Assembly (NCBI GenBank): GCA_963737835.1 | Contig: CAVTUH010000003.1 | Span: 186,001-250,000 of the forward strand | DNA: 64,000 bases | Direction: 5' to 3' | Source of the DNA: Palsa-1248 sp963737835 | GTDB lineage: Bacteria; Gemmatimonadota; Gemmatimonadetes; Gemmatimonadales; Gemmatimonadaceae | In this document: piece by piece, positions 8,313 through 17,152 of the stretch | How the letters are laid out: each line of letters starts with the position of its first letter | Numbering within the stretch: the first letter of the stretch is position 1 | Notes under the pieces: model-generated | The model's input: only the letters and a program-made list of their open reading frames with translations | What the model was told of the DNA's origin: nothing | The model's database searches: none | Translations under genes and position numbers: made by a program

Positions 8313-9124
8313 CTCGCCCAGACATTGACGATCCGGTCGAGCAGCGAAGCCAGCTCGGTGAGCGGGAGCATATTGGGTCCGTCGCTGGGTGCGTGATCGG
8401 GGTCCGGATGCGTTTCCAGGAACAGACCCTGGGCACCGGCGGCGACCGCCGCGAGGGCCAGTGTTGGGATGAACTCTCGCGCACCCCCGCTGGCGCCCGC
8501 GGCGCCCTGACCGGGCCGCTGCACGCTGTGCGTGGCGTCGAACACGATCGGGGCAGCACAGGCTTCGCGCAGGCGGGGAAACGCGCGCATGTCGACGACG
8601 AGATCCCCGTATCCGAAGAATGTTCCGCGCTCGGTCACAGCGACCTCCGACCGGTCGTGCCCGTGAGCGGCGCCGCGCACCTTGTCGACCGCCCCGCGCA
8701 TGCCTTCAGGATGCATCCACTGTCCCTTCTTGATGTTGACCGGCCGCCCCGTTGCGCCGGCCGCTTGCAGGAGATCGGTCTGCCGGCACAGAAACGCCGG
8801 GATCTGCAAGACATCGACGACCTGCGCCGCAACGGCGCATTGTGCCGGCTCATGCACGTCGGTCAGGATGCGCAGCCCGGTGGCCGCGCGCACCCGGTCG
8901 AGGGCCTCGAGCCCGTCCGCCATGCCGGGTCCCCGATGGGCCGCGACGTTCGAGCGATTCGCCTTATCGAAGCTCGCCTTGAAGATCACGCCGCCTGGAA
9001 TGCGCTCGCTCAAGCGCGCCAGATATTCGCCAACGCCGAGATTGAGTCCATCGTCCTCGAGCACACACGGGCCGGCGATCAGAAACAGCGCATCGGCCGG
9101 GAAGGCCGGCGAGTGGCACGCCAC
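8300..9124 (-). CDS. kdsA: Kdo-8-phosphate synthase
   Basis: It condenses phosphoenolpyruvate with arabinose-5-P. The 274-aa TIM barrel shows LIAGPCVLED near the N terminus, FKASFDKANRSN, ILTDVHEP, PVNIKKGQWMHPEGM and FDATHSVQRPG. The Cys in AGPC is the residue that marks the metal-dependent KdsA class, whereas the metal-independent class has Asn there; a divalent metal requirement is therefore inferred. A GTG start lies three bases after the pyrG stop. Confidence 0.96.
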   Translation of the reverse strand: MACHSPAFPADALFLIAGPCVLEDDGLNLGVGEYLARLSERIPGGVIFKASFDKANRSNVAAHRGPGMADGLEALDRVRAATGLRILTDVHEPAQCAVAAQVVDVLQIPAFLCRQTDLLQAAGATGRPVNIKKGQWMHPEGMRGAVDKVRGAAHGHDRSEVAVTERGTFFGYGDLVVDMRAFPRLREACAAPIVFDATHSVQRPGQGAAGASGGAREFIPTLALAAVAAGAQGLFLETHPDPDHAPSDGPNMLPLTELASLLDRIVNVWARCRR

Positions 9125-9127
9125 CAG

Positions 9128-10843
9128 CTAGTCGCCCGCCCCGACAAGTCCGCGCGCCGACCCCGGGGACGCCGGGGTCGCCGGCGCGCCCGCCGCGCCG
9201 TCGGACGCCGCTGCCAGCCTGCTGCGTGCATGCTTCGCTGCCGCGGCAACGAATCCCGCAAACAACGGATGCGGCCGCGTCGGACGCGACCGAAGCTCCG
9301 GATGGAATTGGCAGCCGATGAACCACGGATGCTCCGAGAGCTCGATCATCTCGACGAGCGAGCCGTCGGGCGACAGGCCGCACAGACGCATGCCATATTC
9401 GACGAGCGTGTCGCGGTACGTATTCGACACCTCATACCGGTGCCGATGTCGCTCCTTCACCTCGGGCACTCCGTAGACCTCGGCGGCTCGCGATCCTCTC
9501 GCCAGTCGGCAGACATACGCCCCGAGCCGCATCGTGCCGCCCATGTCGGTCACGTGCTGCTGGTCCTCCATGAGCGCGACGACCGCGTTGGCGCATTCCG
9601 GCGCGAACTCGCTCGAGTTGCTGTCGTCCAGCCCGATGACGTTGCGGGCGAACTCCACGATCGCGACTTGCATGCCCAGGCAAATCCCAAAGAACGGCAG
9701 ACCGGTCTCGCGCGCCGTGCGGATCGCCTCGACCATGCCGTCGACCCCTCGCACGCCGAAGCCGCCCGGGACGAGCAGGCCATCGTAGCCACTGAGGATC
9801 GCACGAGCACTGCTCGGCTCCAGTAGCCCGTCGCTGCCAACCCACGAGATGTCGACACCGACATCGTTCGCGATGCCCCCATGGATCAACGCTTCCTGCA
9901 CGCTCTTGTAGCTGTCGACGAACTCCGTGTACTTGCCGACGACAGCGATGCGGACCCGCATCCGGGGCGCGATGATGCGCTGCACCATGGCGCGCCACGC
10001 CGACAGGTCCGGTTGCGCCGTCTGTAGATTGAGCCGTTGCACGATGCGCGCGTCCATGCCTTGCTCGTGGAACGAAAGCGGAATCTGGTAGATCGTCGGC
10101 ATGTCGCGGCTCTCGATGACCGCGCCAAACTCGACGTTGCAGAACAGCGCGATCTTGCGCTTCGTGTCCTCGGACAGCGGACGCTCCGTCCGGCAGATGA
10201 GGATGTCGGGCTGGATTCCGATCTCCATCAGCTCGCGCACGGAGTGCTGCGTCGGCTTGGTCTTCACCTCGCCAGCGGCCGCGATGAACGGCACCAGCGT
10301 GAGATGCAGAAACATCGCGTTCTCTCGCCCGACCTCCTGACGGAACTGCCGGATCGCTTCCAGGAACGGCAGTGACTCGATGTCACCGACCGTCCCGCCG
10401 ATCTCGACGATGATCACGTCGTTGTCGGGCACGATCCGTTTGATCGCGGCCTTGATCTCATCGGTGATGTGTGGAATGACCTGCACGGTCGATCCCAGGT
10501 ATTCGCCGCGCCGCTCCTTGGTGATGACGTTCAGGTAGATCCGCCCGGTCGTGACGTTGTTGGCCTGTGACAGCGAGCGGTCGATGAATCGCTCGTAGTG
10601 GCCGAGGTCGAGATCCGTTTCGGCACCGTCGTCGGTCACGAACACTTCGCCGTGCTGGAACGGCGACATCGTCCCCGGATCGACGTTGAGATAGGGGTCG
10701 AATTTCATGATCGAGACTCGCAAGCCTCGTTCGACGAGGAGCCGCCCGAGCGACGCGGCAGCGATTCCCTTGCCCAACGAGGAGACGACGCCGCCCGTGA
10801 TGAAAATGAAGCGGGTCGTTTGCTCGCGCATATCAGTCGGCAT
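9128..10843 (-). CDS. pyrG: CTP synthase
   Basis: It aminates UTP to CTP using glutamine. The synthetase domain starts at FIFITGGVVSSLGKGI and includes KFDPYLNVDPGTMSPFQHGEVFVTDDGAETDLDLGHYERF-type motifs; the class I glutamine amidotransferase half has the nucleophile in GICLGMQ and the catalytic His in FHPE near the C terminus. The ATG at 10843 overlaps the kdsB stop by one base and gives 571 aa. A longer open frame upstream lies inside kdsB and is rejected. CTP is the co-substrate of KdsB, which may explain the kdsB-pyrG-kdsA linkage. Confidence 0.97.
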   Translation of the reverse strand: MPTDMREQTTRFIFITGGVVSSLGKGIAAASLGRLLVERGLRVSIMKFDPYLNVDPGTMSPFQHGEVFVTDDGAETDLDLGHYERFIDRSLSQANNVTTGRIYLNVITKERRGEYLGSTVQVIPHITDEIKAAIKRIVPDNDVIIVEIGGTVGDIESLPFLEAIRQFRQEVGRENAMFLHLTLVPFIAAAGEVKTKPTQHSVRELMEIGIQPDILICRTERPLSEDTKRKIALFCNVEFGAVIESRDMPTIYQIPLSFHEQGMDARIVQRLNLQTAQPDLSAWRAMVQRIIAPRMRVRIAVVGKYTEFVDSYKSVQEALIHGGIANDVGVDISWVGSDGLLEPSSARAILSGYDGLLVPGGFGVRGVDGMVEAIRTARETGLPFFGICLGMQVAIVEFARNVIGLDDSNSSEFAPECANAVVALMEDQQHVTDMGGTMRLGAYVCRLARGSRAAEVYGVPEVKERHRHRYEVSNTYRDTLVEYGMRLCGLSPDGSLVEMIELSEHPWFIGCQFHPELRSRPTRPHPLFAGFVAAAAKHARSRLAAASDGAAGAPATPASPGSARGLVGAGD

Positions 10844-11658
10844 CACGCCTCTACCTCCGAAGCCACTGCATGAGTATGAACGGGCCGCGCGACGTGGCCC
10901 ACCCCGTGCACCGGGTGCGCAGCCCACAACGAATTTGCACGGACCAGGTCCGCCTCCGTATCGATCCCGCCCATGAGGGGCACGGCTGCGATCAGGGCGA
11001 CGCCCATCGCAGTACCGGCCGCCAGCGGGCGGAGTTGCTCGAGCCGCTCCACGAGCTCGAGCGGGTGAATCGGCAGTGCCACCCAGGCGGCCAGGGCGCT
11101 CGGCGTATACGCATAGACCCCCAAGTGCTGCCGGACCAGCGCGACGCGAAGCGCCGCGTCAGCCAGATCCCGCAGGAACGGAATCGGTGCGCGCGAGAAG
11201 TAGAGTGCGCGTCCGTCATCGCCGCACACCACTTTGACGATCGCGGGCTCGGCCAACACCGACTCGTCGGCCGGCACCGCAGTAGTCCCCAGCGGGAAGC
11301 CCGAGCGGACCTGGTCGACCGCCCCTTGCACGGCCTCCGCTCCGAGGAATGGCTCATCACCCTGCACGTTGACGACGACATCGAACCGCCGAAACTCACC
11401 TCGGGCCGCCACCTCCGCGACCCGCTCCGTCCCGGACGCATGCGTCGCGCAAGTCAGCACGCATTCGCCCCCGGCATCCCGCACCACCCCGCAGATCTCG
11501 TCGCTGTCCGTCGCGACAACCACACGATCGGCGACACCCATGTCTCGGACCCGCTGCCACACGCGCACCACCAGCGGTGCGCCGGCGAGATCACGTAGCG
11601 GTTTGCGCGGGAGCCGCACCGCCGCCAGCCGGGCGGGAATCACCGCCAGAACTGTCAC
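10843..11658 (-). CDS. kdsB: CMP-Kdo synthetase
   Basis: It activates Kdo with CTP for lipid A glycosylation. It shows the nucleotidyltransferase signature VIPARLAAVRLPRKPL at the N terminus, VVATDSDEI, NVQGDEPFL and YFSRAPIPFLRD. The GTG at 11658 puts the signature five residues in, as in other KdsB proteins; a GTG at 11697 would add 13 Arg-rich residues. It is the first gene of the operon. The 270 bases upstream hold an AT-rich island with a candidate promoter. Confidence 0.93.
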   Translation of the reverse strand: MTVLAVIPARLAAVRLPRKPLRDLAGAPLVVRVWQRVRDMGVADRVVVATDSDEICGVVRDAGGECVLTCATHASGTERVAEVAARGEFRRFDVVVNVQGDEPFLGAEAVQGAVDQVRSGFPLGTTAVPADESVLAEPAIVKVVCGDDGRALYFSRAPIPFLRDLADAALRVALVRQHLGVYAYTPSALAAWVALPIHPLELVERLEQLRPLAAGTAMGVALIAAVPLMGGIDTEADLVRANSLWAAHPVHGVGHVARPVHTHAVASEVEA

Positions 11659-11748
11659 CTGGCGACACCGCCGCAGCGCTCGCCGCGCTGCCGACACGGC
11701 CGGTGGAACGGGCGAAAGCGCGGCACGCTAGCAAGATTCACGCCATCG

Positions 11749-11777
11749 AAATTACCGGTCGGCGGAAGAAAAAGCAA
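11749..11777 (-). promoter_or_regulatory. Candidate sigma-70 promoter of the kdsB operon
   Basis: On the minus strand TTGCTT (11777-11772) and TAATTT (11754-11749) are separated by 17 bases. They sit in the only AT-rich stretch of the 11698-11971 intergenic region, about 90 bases upstream of the preferred kdsB start. Each hexamer matches the consensus at only about three positions, so this is a position-supported guess. Confidence 0.3.
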
Positions 11778-11971
11778 ACCACACTCGCGTATCGATTTGT
11801 CGCGATGCGCGCCCCAGCGAGGACCCCGCGGACCCGGCGGGATGGGGCGACGCACCGCCGGGATACGTGAGACCAGCGCCGAAACGCCCCTCGCTGCCTT
11901 CGGTGCGTCTGCGGAGCGGATGGCGACACGCTTACGCGCGCGCGCTCAGCTTGACCGTCCGTGTCTCCGAC

Positions 11972-13060
11972 TTAGCATTTGCGGGCGAGCTCCACCCGGC
12001 GATTCCGTGCACGGCCTTCGATAGTTGCGTTGGATGCAACGGGCCTGGTATCGCCGAATCCGGCGGCCGACAGGCGTGCGGAAGCCACGCCGAATCGCGT
12101 CACGAGCGCATCGCGCACGGCTGCGGCCCGGCGTTTCGACAAGTCGAGATTGGCCGCGTGCGTCCCAATGCTGTCGGTATGGCCTTCGACCGTCACCACC
12201 CACGCGGGGTTGTCCGCGAGCAGCTTCGAGACCTGACTCAGCGCCAGGTCCGACTCGCCAACCAGCTTCGCGCTCCGAAAGGCGAAATAGATCCCATGGA
12301 CCTCGGCCCGACAGGTCTTCGCCAGGTCGAGGCTGACGGGGCCAATGTGGCCAACGGTGCTGCCGTGCGTGTCCGGGTCCGGCCATTCGATTTCCGTTAT
12401 CTGGAGCGATCGGCCCTGCGAGTTCCATTTGAGCCACAACGGATAGTCCGGATTGTCGAACACGACGATGTCGAGATCGTCCCCGCCGCTCCCGGTCGAG
12501 AGATGTCCCCGCGCCTCGATGGCGGGGAGGGCCGTGGGCGTGCCATTGACGATGACCGACACCGTGGTGCTGCCGATTCGCGTCAGGTCACCGCGGTAGT
12601 ATTGCCGAGCGTCGAAAGCCCCGAACGACGCCTCTGCGCCCGGCGGCGCGTCGCCGACGATAACGGATGTGTGCCCCGCGCCTTTCAACTCGGCCAGGAG
12701 CGCTTTTGACGGGAAGAAGGTGGAACCGGGAAAGATCGAGGGATCGTTCGTAGCGAACGCGAAGTTCAGGCGATGAGCGAGCGAATCGTCAGCGACACGA
12801 ATCGTGCGCCGAGTGGAACCGTGCCCCGGATTGGAGGGGTCGGCGGGGTTGGGGACGTCCCCGCTCACCACAAGCTCATACTTGGTGGGGGTGACGTCGT
12901 CGAGGGAGTAATGCACCTCGACATCGCCCACCTCACTGTGCTTTACGGCGGTGATGGTGAGCCCGGTAACCGGCCTCACTGCGGGACTTTGGGCTTGGCT
13001 AGCCGTTCCGAGAGCGACGACCGAGAGCAGCGGAACTCTCCATGAGATGCACGGTGTCAT
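11972..13060 (-). CDS. OmpA-family outer membrane/peptidoglycan-associated protein
   Basis: The 362-aa protein has a signal peptide (hydrophobic LLSVVALGTASQAQ). Residues of about 30-245 form a region with no family I can name. The OmpA C-terminal peptidoglycan-binding domain spans about 250-360: IYFAFRSAKL, VEGHTDSIGTHAANLDLSKRRA, SAAGFGDTRPVASN and RARNRRVEL. It should tether the outer membrane to peptidoglycan. It is transcribed alone: 57 bases separate it from trpG upstream, and kdsB downstream has its own leader. Confidence 0.85.
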   Translation of the reverse strand: MTPCISWRVPLLSVVALGTASQAQSPAVRPVTGLTITAVKHSEVGDVEVHYSLDDVTPTKYELVVSGDVPNPADPSNPGHGSTRRTIRVADDSLAHRLNFAFATNDPSIFPGSTFFPSKALLAELKGAGHTSVIVGDAPPGAEASFGAFDARQYYRGDLTRIGSTTVSVIVNGTPTALPAIEARGHLSTGSGGDDLDIVVFDNPDYPLWLKWNSQGRSLQITEIEWPDPDTHGSTVGHIGPVSLDLAKTCRAEVHGIYFAFRSAKLVGESDLALSQVSKLLADNPAWVVTVEGHTDSIGTHAANLDLSKRRAAAVRDALVTRFGVASARLSAAGFGDTRPVASNATIEGRARNRRVELARKC

Positions 13061-13117
13061 GGCAACAGATTACGGCTTCATAGCCGAGCACGCCAGACAT
13101 GGGCGCGACGCACCGCC

Positions 13118-13801
13118 CTACCGTGCTGCTCCGTTCGCGGGGGCCGCGACCATGTCTCGGGACGTGTGATAGCCGTCCGCCAGCCGGAGGAAATTCGCCA
13201 GGAGGCGCTTCCCCCCTGCGGTCAGCACAGACTCCGGGTGGAACTGGACGCCCCACACTGGATGCCGGCGGTGCCGCATCGCGTGGACCTCGTCCGGGGC
13301 ATCGGTCGCCCGGGCCAGGACCGACAGCGCGTCCGGAAGCGAGGCGCGATCCACGATCAGGGAGTGATAACGCATGACCCGCAGCGGCGAGGGGAGCCCG
13401 TCGAACAATCCGCTCCCATCATGCGTGACGTCGGACGTTTTCCCGTGCATGACCCGACCCGCTCGGACCACCCGAGCCCCGTACGCTTCGCCGATCGCTT
13501 GATGGCCAAGACAGACGCCGAGAATCGGGATCTCGCCACCCCAGCGTCGCACGAGCGGAACGCTTATCCCGGCCTCGGCCGGCGTACACGGCCCGGGTGA
13601 GATCACAATCGCGCGTGGTGCGAGCGGGCCGATGTCGTCGACCGCCACCGCGTCGTTGCGCCGCACCACCGGGTGCTCGCCCAGCTCGCCCAGGTACTGG
13701 ACGAGGTTGTAAGTGAACGAGTCGTAGTTGTCGATCACCAGCACCGGCCCGCTCGCCGGACTCGAGCGCGGCCGCGCGGTCGCCGCGGCGTGTGGGGTCA
13801 C
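13118..13801 (-). CDS. trpG: Anthranilate/aminodeoxychorismate synthase glutamine amidotransferase subunit
   Basis: A class I glutamine amidotransferase that supplies ammonia to TrpE or PabB. Motifs: VIDNYDSFTYNLVQYLGEL at the N terminus, the nucleophile in GVCLGHQAIGEA, MHGKTSDV, and the His/Glu pair in FHPESVLT. The GTG at 13801 starts one base after the xerD stop; a start at 13834 inside xerD is possible. No trpE or pabB lies in the window, so tryptophan versus folate use (pabA) is undecided, and one subunit may serve both. Confidence 0.9.
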   Translation of the reverse strand: MTPHAAATARPRSSPASGPVLVIDNYDSFTYNLVQYLGELGEHPVVRRNDAVAVDDIGPLAPRAIVISPGPCTPAEAGISVPLVRRWGGEIPILGVCLGHQAIGEAYGARVVRAGRVMHGKTSDVTHDGSGLFDGLPSPLRVMRYHSLIVDRASLPDALSVLARATDAPDEVHAMRHRRHPVWGVQFHPESVLTAGGKRLLANFLRLADGYHTSRDMVAAPANGAAR

Positions 13802-13802
13802 C

Positions 13803-14726
13803 TCAACCTCGGGGATGAAACTGACGATGCACACTCCGCAGATACTCGCGATCGACGTGTGTGTAAATCTGCGTCGTCGAAATATCGGCGTGACCCAGCA
13901 TGTCCTGCACGGCCCGCAGGTCGGCGCCCCCCTCGAGCAGGTGTGTCGCGAACGAGTGTCGCAGCGTATGCGGCGTCACGCGCTTGGTGATGCCCGCCGC
14001 CGTGACGTACTTCCGGAGCACCTTCCACGCACCCATCCGGGTCAGCGGCTCGCCGCGCGCATTGAGTAAGAGCCTCCCGCGGCCGCCACCGCGCTCGAGT
14101 CGCGGACGCAGTTCGCGCAGGTACACCGCCACCGCGCCGATCGCCGGCCGGCCGATCGGAACGAGCCGCTCCTTGTTGCCCTTCCCCACGACACGCACCA
14201 ACGCCTCATCCAACACCACATCCCGCACGCCCAGCGTGATCCACTCCGACACGCGAAGCCCGGCGCCATACGCGAGCTCGAGCAACGCACGATCGCGAAA
14301 CGCGAGCGTCTCATCCAGTGACGGCGCCGCCAATAGTCGCTGGACCTCGTCGACCGTCAGCACCTCCGGCAGACTCCGCCACCGGTTCGGCATTTCCAGG
14401 CGCTCCGTCGGATCGCGGACCACATGGCCGTCGGCCAGCAGGAAGCGGTAATACGTCCGCACCGCCGACACGTTGCGACGGATCGATGCTGGGGCGAGTC
14501 CCAGATCCTTCAGGTGGTAGACGTAATCCCGGACCAGTCGCATCCCGATCGCCGTCGGTGCGGACGCCCCGTGCGCGGCGGCATACGCGGCGAATCGCGT
14601 CACGTCCCGACCGTACGCTTCGCACGTAAGCGGCGCGGCGCTGCGCTCGAGAGACAGGAAGTCCGCGAATGGCTCGAGGAGGAATGCGCGCCCGATCTGC
14701 GGCCCGATCGCCTCGCTATCCACCAT
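13803..14726 (-). CDS. xerD: Tyrosine site-specific recombinase XerD/XerC
   Basis: It resolves chromosome dimers at dif with a partner recombinase and FtsK. Starting at MVDSEAIGPQ it has 307 aa: an N-terminal SAM-like core-binding domain (FADFLSLERSAAPLTCEAYGRD) and a catalytic domain with Arg in YGAGLRVSEW, Lys in VGKGNKE, HTLRHSFATHLLEGG, GH in LGHADISTTQIYTHV, and the Tyr nucleophile in that last motif. The ATG overlaps the ispF stop by 11 bases, so an upstream-extended frame is spurious. XerC and XerD cannot be separated by eye; XerD is the closer guess. Confidence 0.92.
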   Translation of the reverse strand: MVDSEAIGPQIGRAFLLEPFADFLSLERSAAPLTCEAYGRDVTRFAAYAAAHGASAPTAIGMRLVRDYVYHLKDLGLAPASIRRNVSAVRTYYRFLLADGHVVRDPTERLEMPNRWRSLPEVLTVDEVQRLLAAPSLDETLAFRDRALLELAYGAGLRVSEWITLGVRDVVLDEALVRVVGKGNKERLVPIGRPAIGAVAVYLRELRPRLERGGGRGRLLLNARGEPLTRMGAWKVLRKYVTAAGITKRVTPHTLRHSFATHLLEGGADLRAVQDMLGHADISTTQIYTHVDREYLRSVHRQFHPRG

Positions 14727-15195
14727 CCACCGTCGCAACCGCGATGCACGCCAGCCCCTCGCCCGCGCCGATCCACCCCATGCCTTCGTTGGTCTTGCCC
14801 TTGATGCTGATCGCGCTGGTCGGGAGCCCCAGCGCGTTGGCGAGGGCCGTCTGCATCGCCGCTCGGTGCGGGGCGAGCCGGGGGCGCTCCGCAATGACCG
14901 TGACATCGATCTGTCGCGGAACGAGCCGCATCACGAGGAGACGCGCAACCGCAGCCCGCAGCATCTCCAACGAATCACGACCGCGATTGGCCGGATCCTG
15001 GTCAGGGAACATCTCGCCGATATCACCTGCGGCGCCCGCACCCAGCAGCGCATCCGTCACCGCGTGCGCGATCGCATCGCCGTCGGAATGCCCTGCGAGA
15101 TGCTCCTCCGCCGGAATACGAATCCCTCCAAGAACGAGGGGGCCGCCGGGAGCGAACCGGTGAGAATCGTAGCCAATTCCAACGCGCGACGTCAC
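14716..15195 (-). CDS. ispF: 2-C-methyl-D-erythritol 2,4-cyclodiphosphate synthase
   Basis: It catalyses the cyclisation step of the MEP isoprenoid pathway. The 159-aa protein shows IGYDSHRFAPG (zinc-binding Asp/His), HSDGDAIAHAVTDALLGA, GDIGEMFPD and the C-terminal SIKGKTNEGMGWIGAGEGL. The family's usual length is about 160. It lies 21 bases after mqnC; isoprenoid supply is also needed for the menaquinone side chain. ispD is separate, at 61178-61867. Confidence 0.97.
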   Translation of the reverse strand: MTSRVGIGYDSHRFAPGGPLVLGGIRIPAEEHLAGHSDGDAIAHAVTDALLGAGAAGDIGEMFPDQDPANRGRDSLEMLRAAVARLLVMRLVPRQIDVTVIAERPRLAPHRAAMQTALANALGLPTSAISIKGKTNEGMGWIGAGEGLACIAVATVDGG

Positions 15196-15216
15196 CGTGC
15201 GGACCGCGCCCGAGCG

Positions 15217-16284
15217 CTAGGCCGCTGCCGGTGCCAGCGTCGACCGCGGCCTAGCCTCCGCCTCCTCTGGCGGAGCGATGATCGAGTAGTCCTGACGTCG
15301 GCGCGCCGGCCGGAACCCCGCGTCGCGAATCAGGCGATCGAGCTCGTCGATCGTCGTGCGATGGGTCGTGTTGGCCGCAGACACCACGTTCTCCTCGATC
15401 ATGAGCGAGCCGAAATCGTTGCACCCGAAGCGCAGGGAAATCTGGCCAATCTTGAGGCCCATCGTCACCCAACTCGCCTGCAAGTTGTCGACGTTGTTCA
15501 AGACGATGCGCGCCATCGCGACCGTCCGGAGATAATCGACGGCATCGGTCTTCGGCTGGCGCGACATCGTCGGCGTATTCTCCGGCTGCAGCGGCCAGCA
15601 AATGAACGCGGTGAACCCCCCCGTCCGGGCCTGCACGTCGCGCACGCGCTCCAGATGCTCGATCCGCTCGGCCAGCGTCTCCCCGATCCCGTACATCATG
15701 GTGACCGACGTCTTCATGCCTTCCTGATGCGCGATCTCCATGATTTCGAGCCACCGATCCGCACCGGCCTTCTTCTTCGCCACCAGGTCACGGACGCGCT
15801 GCACCAGGATCTCGCCGCCACCACCAGGAATCGAATCGAGACCCGCAGCCTGCAGCTCGCGAATCACGGTGCGCGCATCCATCCGATACAACTTGGCGAA
15901 GAAATCGATCTCGCTTGGACTGAAGCCGTGAATGTGAATCGGGTGATGCTCTTTGATGTAGCGCATCAGGTTCAAGTACCACTCGAACTTGATGTAGGGA
16001 TTGTGGCCGCCCTGGATGAGGATCTGCACCCCACCAAGGGCCTTGGTTTCCTCGATCTTTTGGCCGATCTGCTCGTACGAGAGCGTGTAGCCCTCGGGAT
16101 GCTTGGGCCGACGATAGAACGCGCAGAATCCGCAGTCCGCGACACAGACGTTCGTATAGTTGATGTTGCGGTCGACGATGAACGTCACGACGTCGTCAGG
16201 ATGCTTCTCGCGTCGAATGCGATCCGCTTCGGCCCCCAGCTCGAGGAGCGGTGCGTTCGTGTAGAAATCCAGGAGGTCATGCAT
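15217..16284 (-). CDS. mqnC: Cyclic dehypoxanthinyl futalosine synthase (radical SAM)
   Basis: MqnC cyclises dehypoxanthine futalosine in the futalosine route to menaquinone. The 355-aa protein has the radical SAM motif CVADCGFC (CX3CX2C) after INYTN, then LIQGGHNP, HGFSPSEI, DSIPGGGGEILV, GADRWLEIM and FICWPLQPENTP, a set typical of MqnC. The short tail is Ala/Pro-rich. It is 18 bases downstream of mqnA, in the run mqnE-mqnA-mqnC. Confidence 0.95.
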   Translation of the reverse strand: MHDLLDFYTNAPLLELGAEADRIRREKHPDDVVTFIVDRNINYTNVCVADCGFCAFYRRPKHPEGYTLSYEQIGQKIEETKALGGVQILIQGGHNPYIKFEWYLNLMRYIKEHHPIHIHGFSPSEIDFFAKLYRMDARTVIRELQAAGLDSIPGGGGEILVQRVRDLVAKKKAGADRWLEIMEIAHQEGMKTSVTMMYGIGETLAERIEHLERVRDVQARTGGFTAFICWPLQPENTPTMSRQPKTDAVDYLRTVAMARIVLNNVDNLQASWVTMGLKIGQISLRFGCNDFGSLMIEENVVSAANTTHRTTIDELDRLIRDAGFRPARRRQDYSIIAPPEEAEARPRSTLAPAAA

Positions 16285-16302
16285 GGCGGTTACCCAATCG
16301 CC

Positions 16303-17151
16303 TCACGCGGCCGGCAGGAACGCCAGCGTGCTGTGCGGCACCTGGCCGGCGACTTCGAGGCGCCGGAAAAACTCCGTCAGCCCCGCCAGGTGGGGATACG
16401 ACAAGCGGTAATCGAGTCCGGACAGATACGCGAGACACGTCGCATCCGGGACGCCCGTCGCCGTGGCGGCTTGGGCGGCGAGCAGCGGCAAGTGGTCCAT
16501 GCCCCAATCGCGGGAAGAGATCAACCCGCCGTGGACTGCCAACGCAGCCGCTACCGGTGTCGCACGGCGCGCGACCCAGACCGCGAACACGAACGGCAGG
16601 CCGGTCCATCGTTTCCATTCCAGGCCGAGGTCATACGCGTAGGGGTACGTGACACCGGTCTTCCCGTCCGACAGCACGAGCGCGGCATCGCCAATGACCA
16701 AGCGTGCTTCATGCGCCTCCGCCCCGAAGCGTGCGACGTCGCTCACTTCGGCGTCGCCCGGGACAAACTGGGGCCGCGCGTGCCACACGTGCCGGAACAG
16801 GAGGTCCAGCAACCGGACACTCGTCATCGAGCTGCGGCTGACCAGGACCTGCTGTCCGCTCAACTCGGGTGCCGGTCGCTTGGCAAACAGCATGACGCTC
16901 CGCACCGGACCGTCACACGAAATAGCGAGATCCGGCAGGAGCAGATACCGGTCGGACTCACGGGCGTATTCCACAGCCGACACCACACTCACGTCCAGCC
17001 CGCCCTCGCTCATCATTCGATTGAGCGTGGTCGGAACGCCATCGACGACGCGCGCGTCGAGCCGGACGATCCCGCGATCCACGGCGCCGTAGACGGGATA
17101 GCAGTTGACGTAAGGAATCCGTCCGACGCACAGCGCCGATGAGTGAGCCAC
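16303..17151 (-). CDS. mqnA: Chorismate dehydratase
   Basis: MqnA dehydrates chorismate to 3-enolpyruvyl-benzoate, the entry to the futalosine pathway. It has a periplasmic-binding-protein-like fold: VGRIPYVNCYPVYGAVD at the N terminus, GVPTTLNRMMSEGGLDVSVVSAVEYA, LLPDLAISCDGPVRSVMLF, and VIGDAAL. The GTG at 17151 (282 aa) begins right after the mqnE stop and gives the normal family length; the longer open frame runs into mqnE. Confidence 0.94.
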   Translation of the reverse strand: MAHSSALCVGRIPYVNCYPVYGAVDRGIVRLDARVVDGVPTTLNRMMSEGGLDVSVVSAVEYARESDRYLLLPDLAISCDGPVRSVMLFAKRPAPELSGQQVLVSRSSMTSVRLLDLLFRHVWHARPQFVPGDAEVSDVARFGAEAHEARLVIGDAALVLSDGKTGVTYPYAYDLGLEWKRWTGLPFVFAVWVARRATPVAAALAVHGGLISSRDWGMDHLPLLAAQAATATGVPDATCLAYLSGLDYRLSYPHLAGLTEFFRRLEVAGQVPHSTLAFLPAA

Positions 17152-17152
17152 G

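Noticed and set aside
13803..14726. XerD-like gene as a phage or integron integrase
   Set aside because: It is embedded in a housekeeping operon after ispF with no attachment-site repeats, cargo or composition change.
14866..17142. A 758-aa plus-strand open frame opposite ispF, mqnC and mqnA
   Set aside because: It spans three real minus-strand genes and reads as Arg/His-rich shadow sequence.
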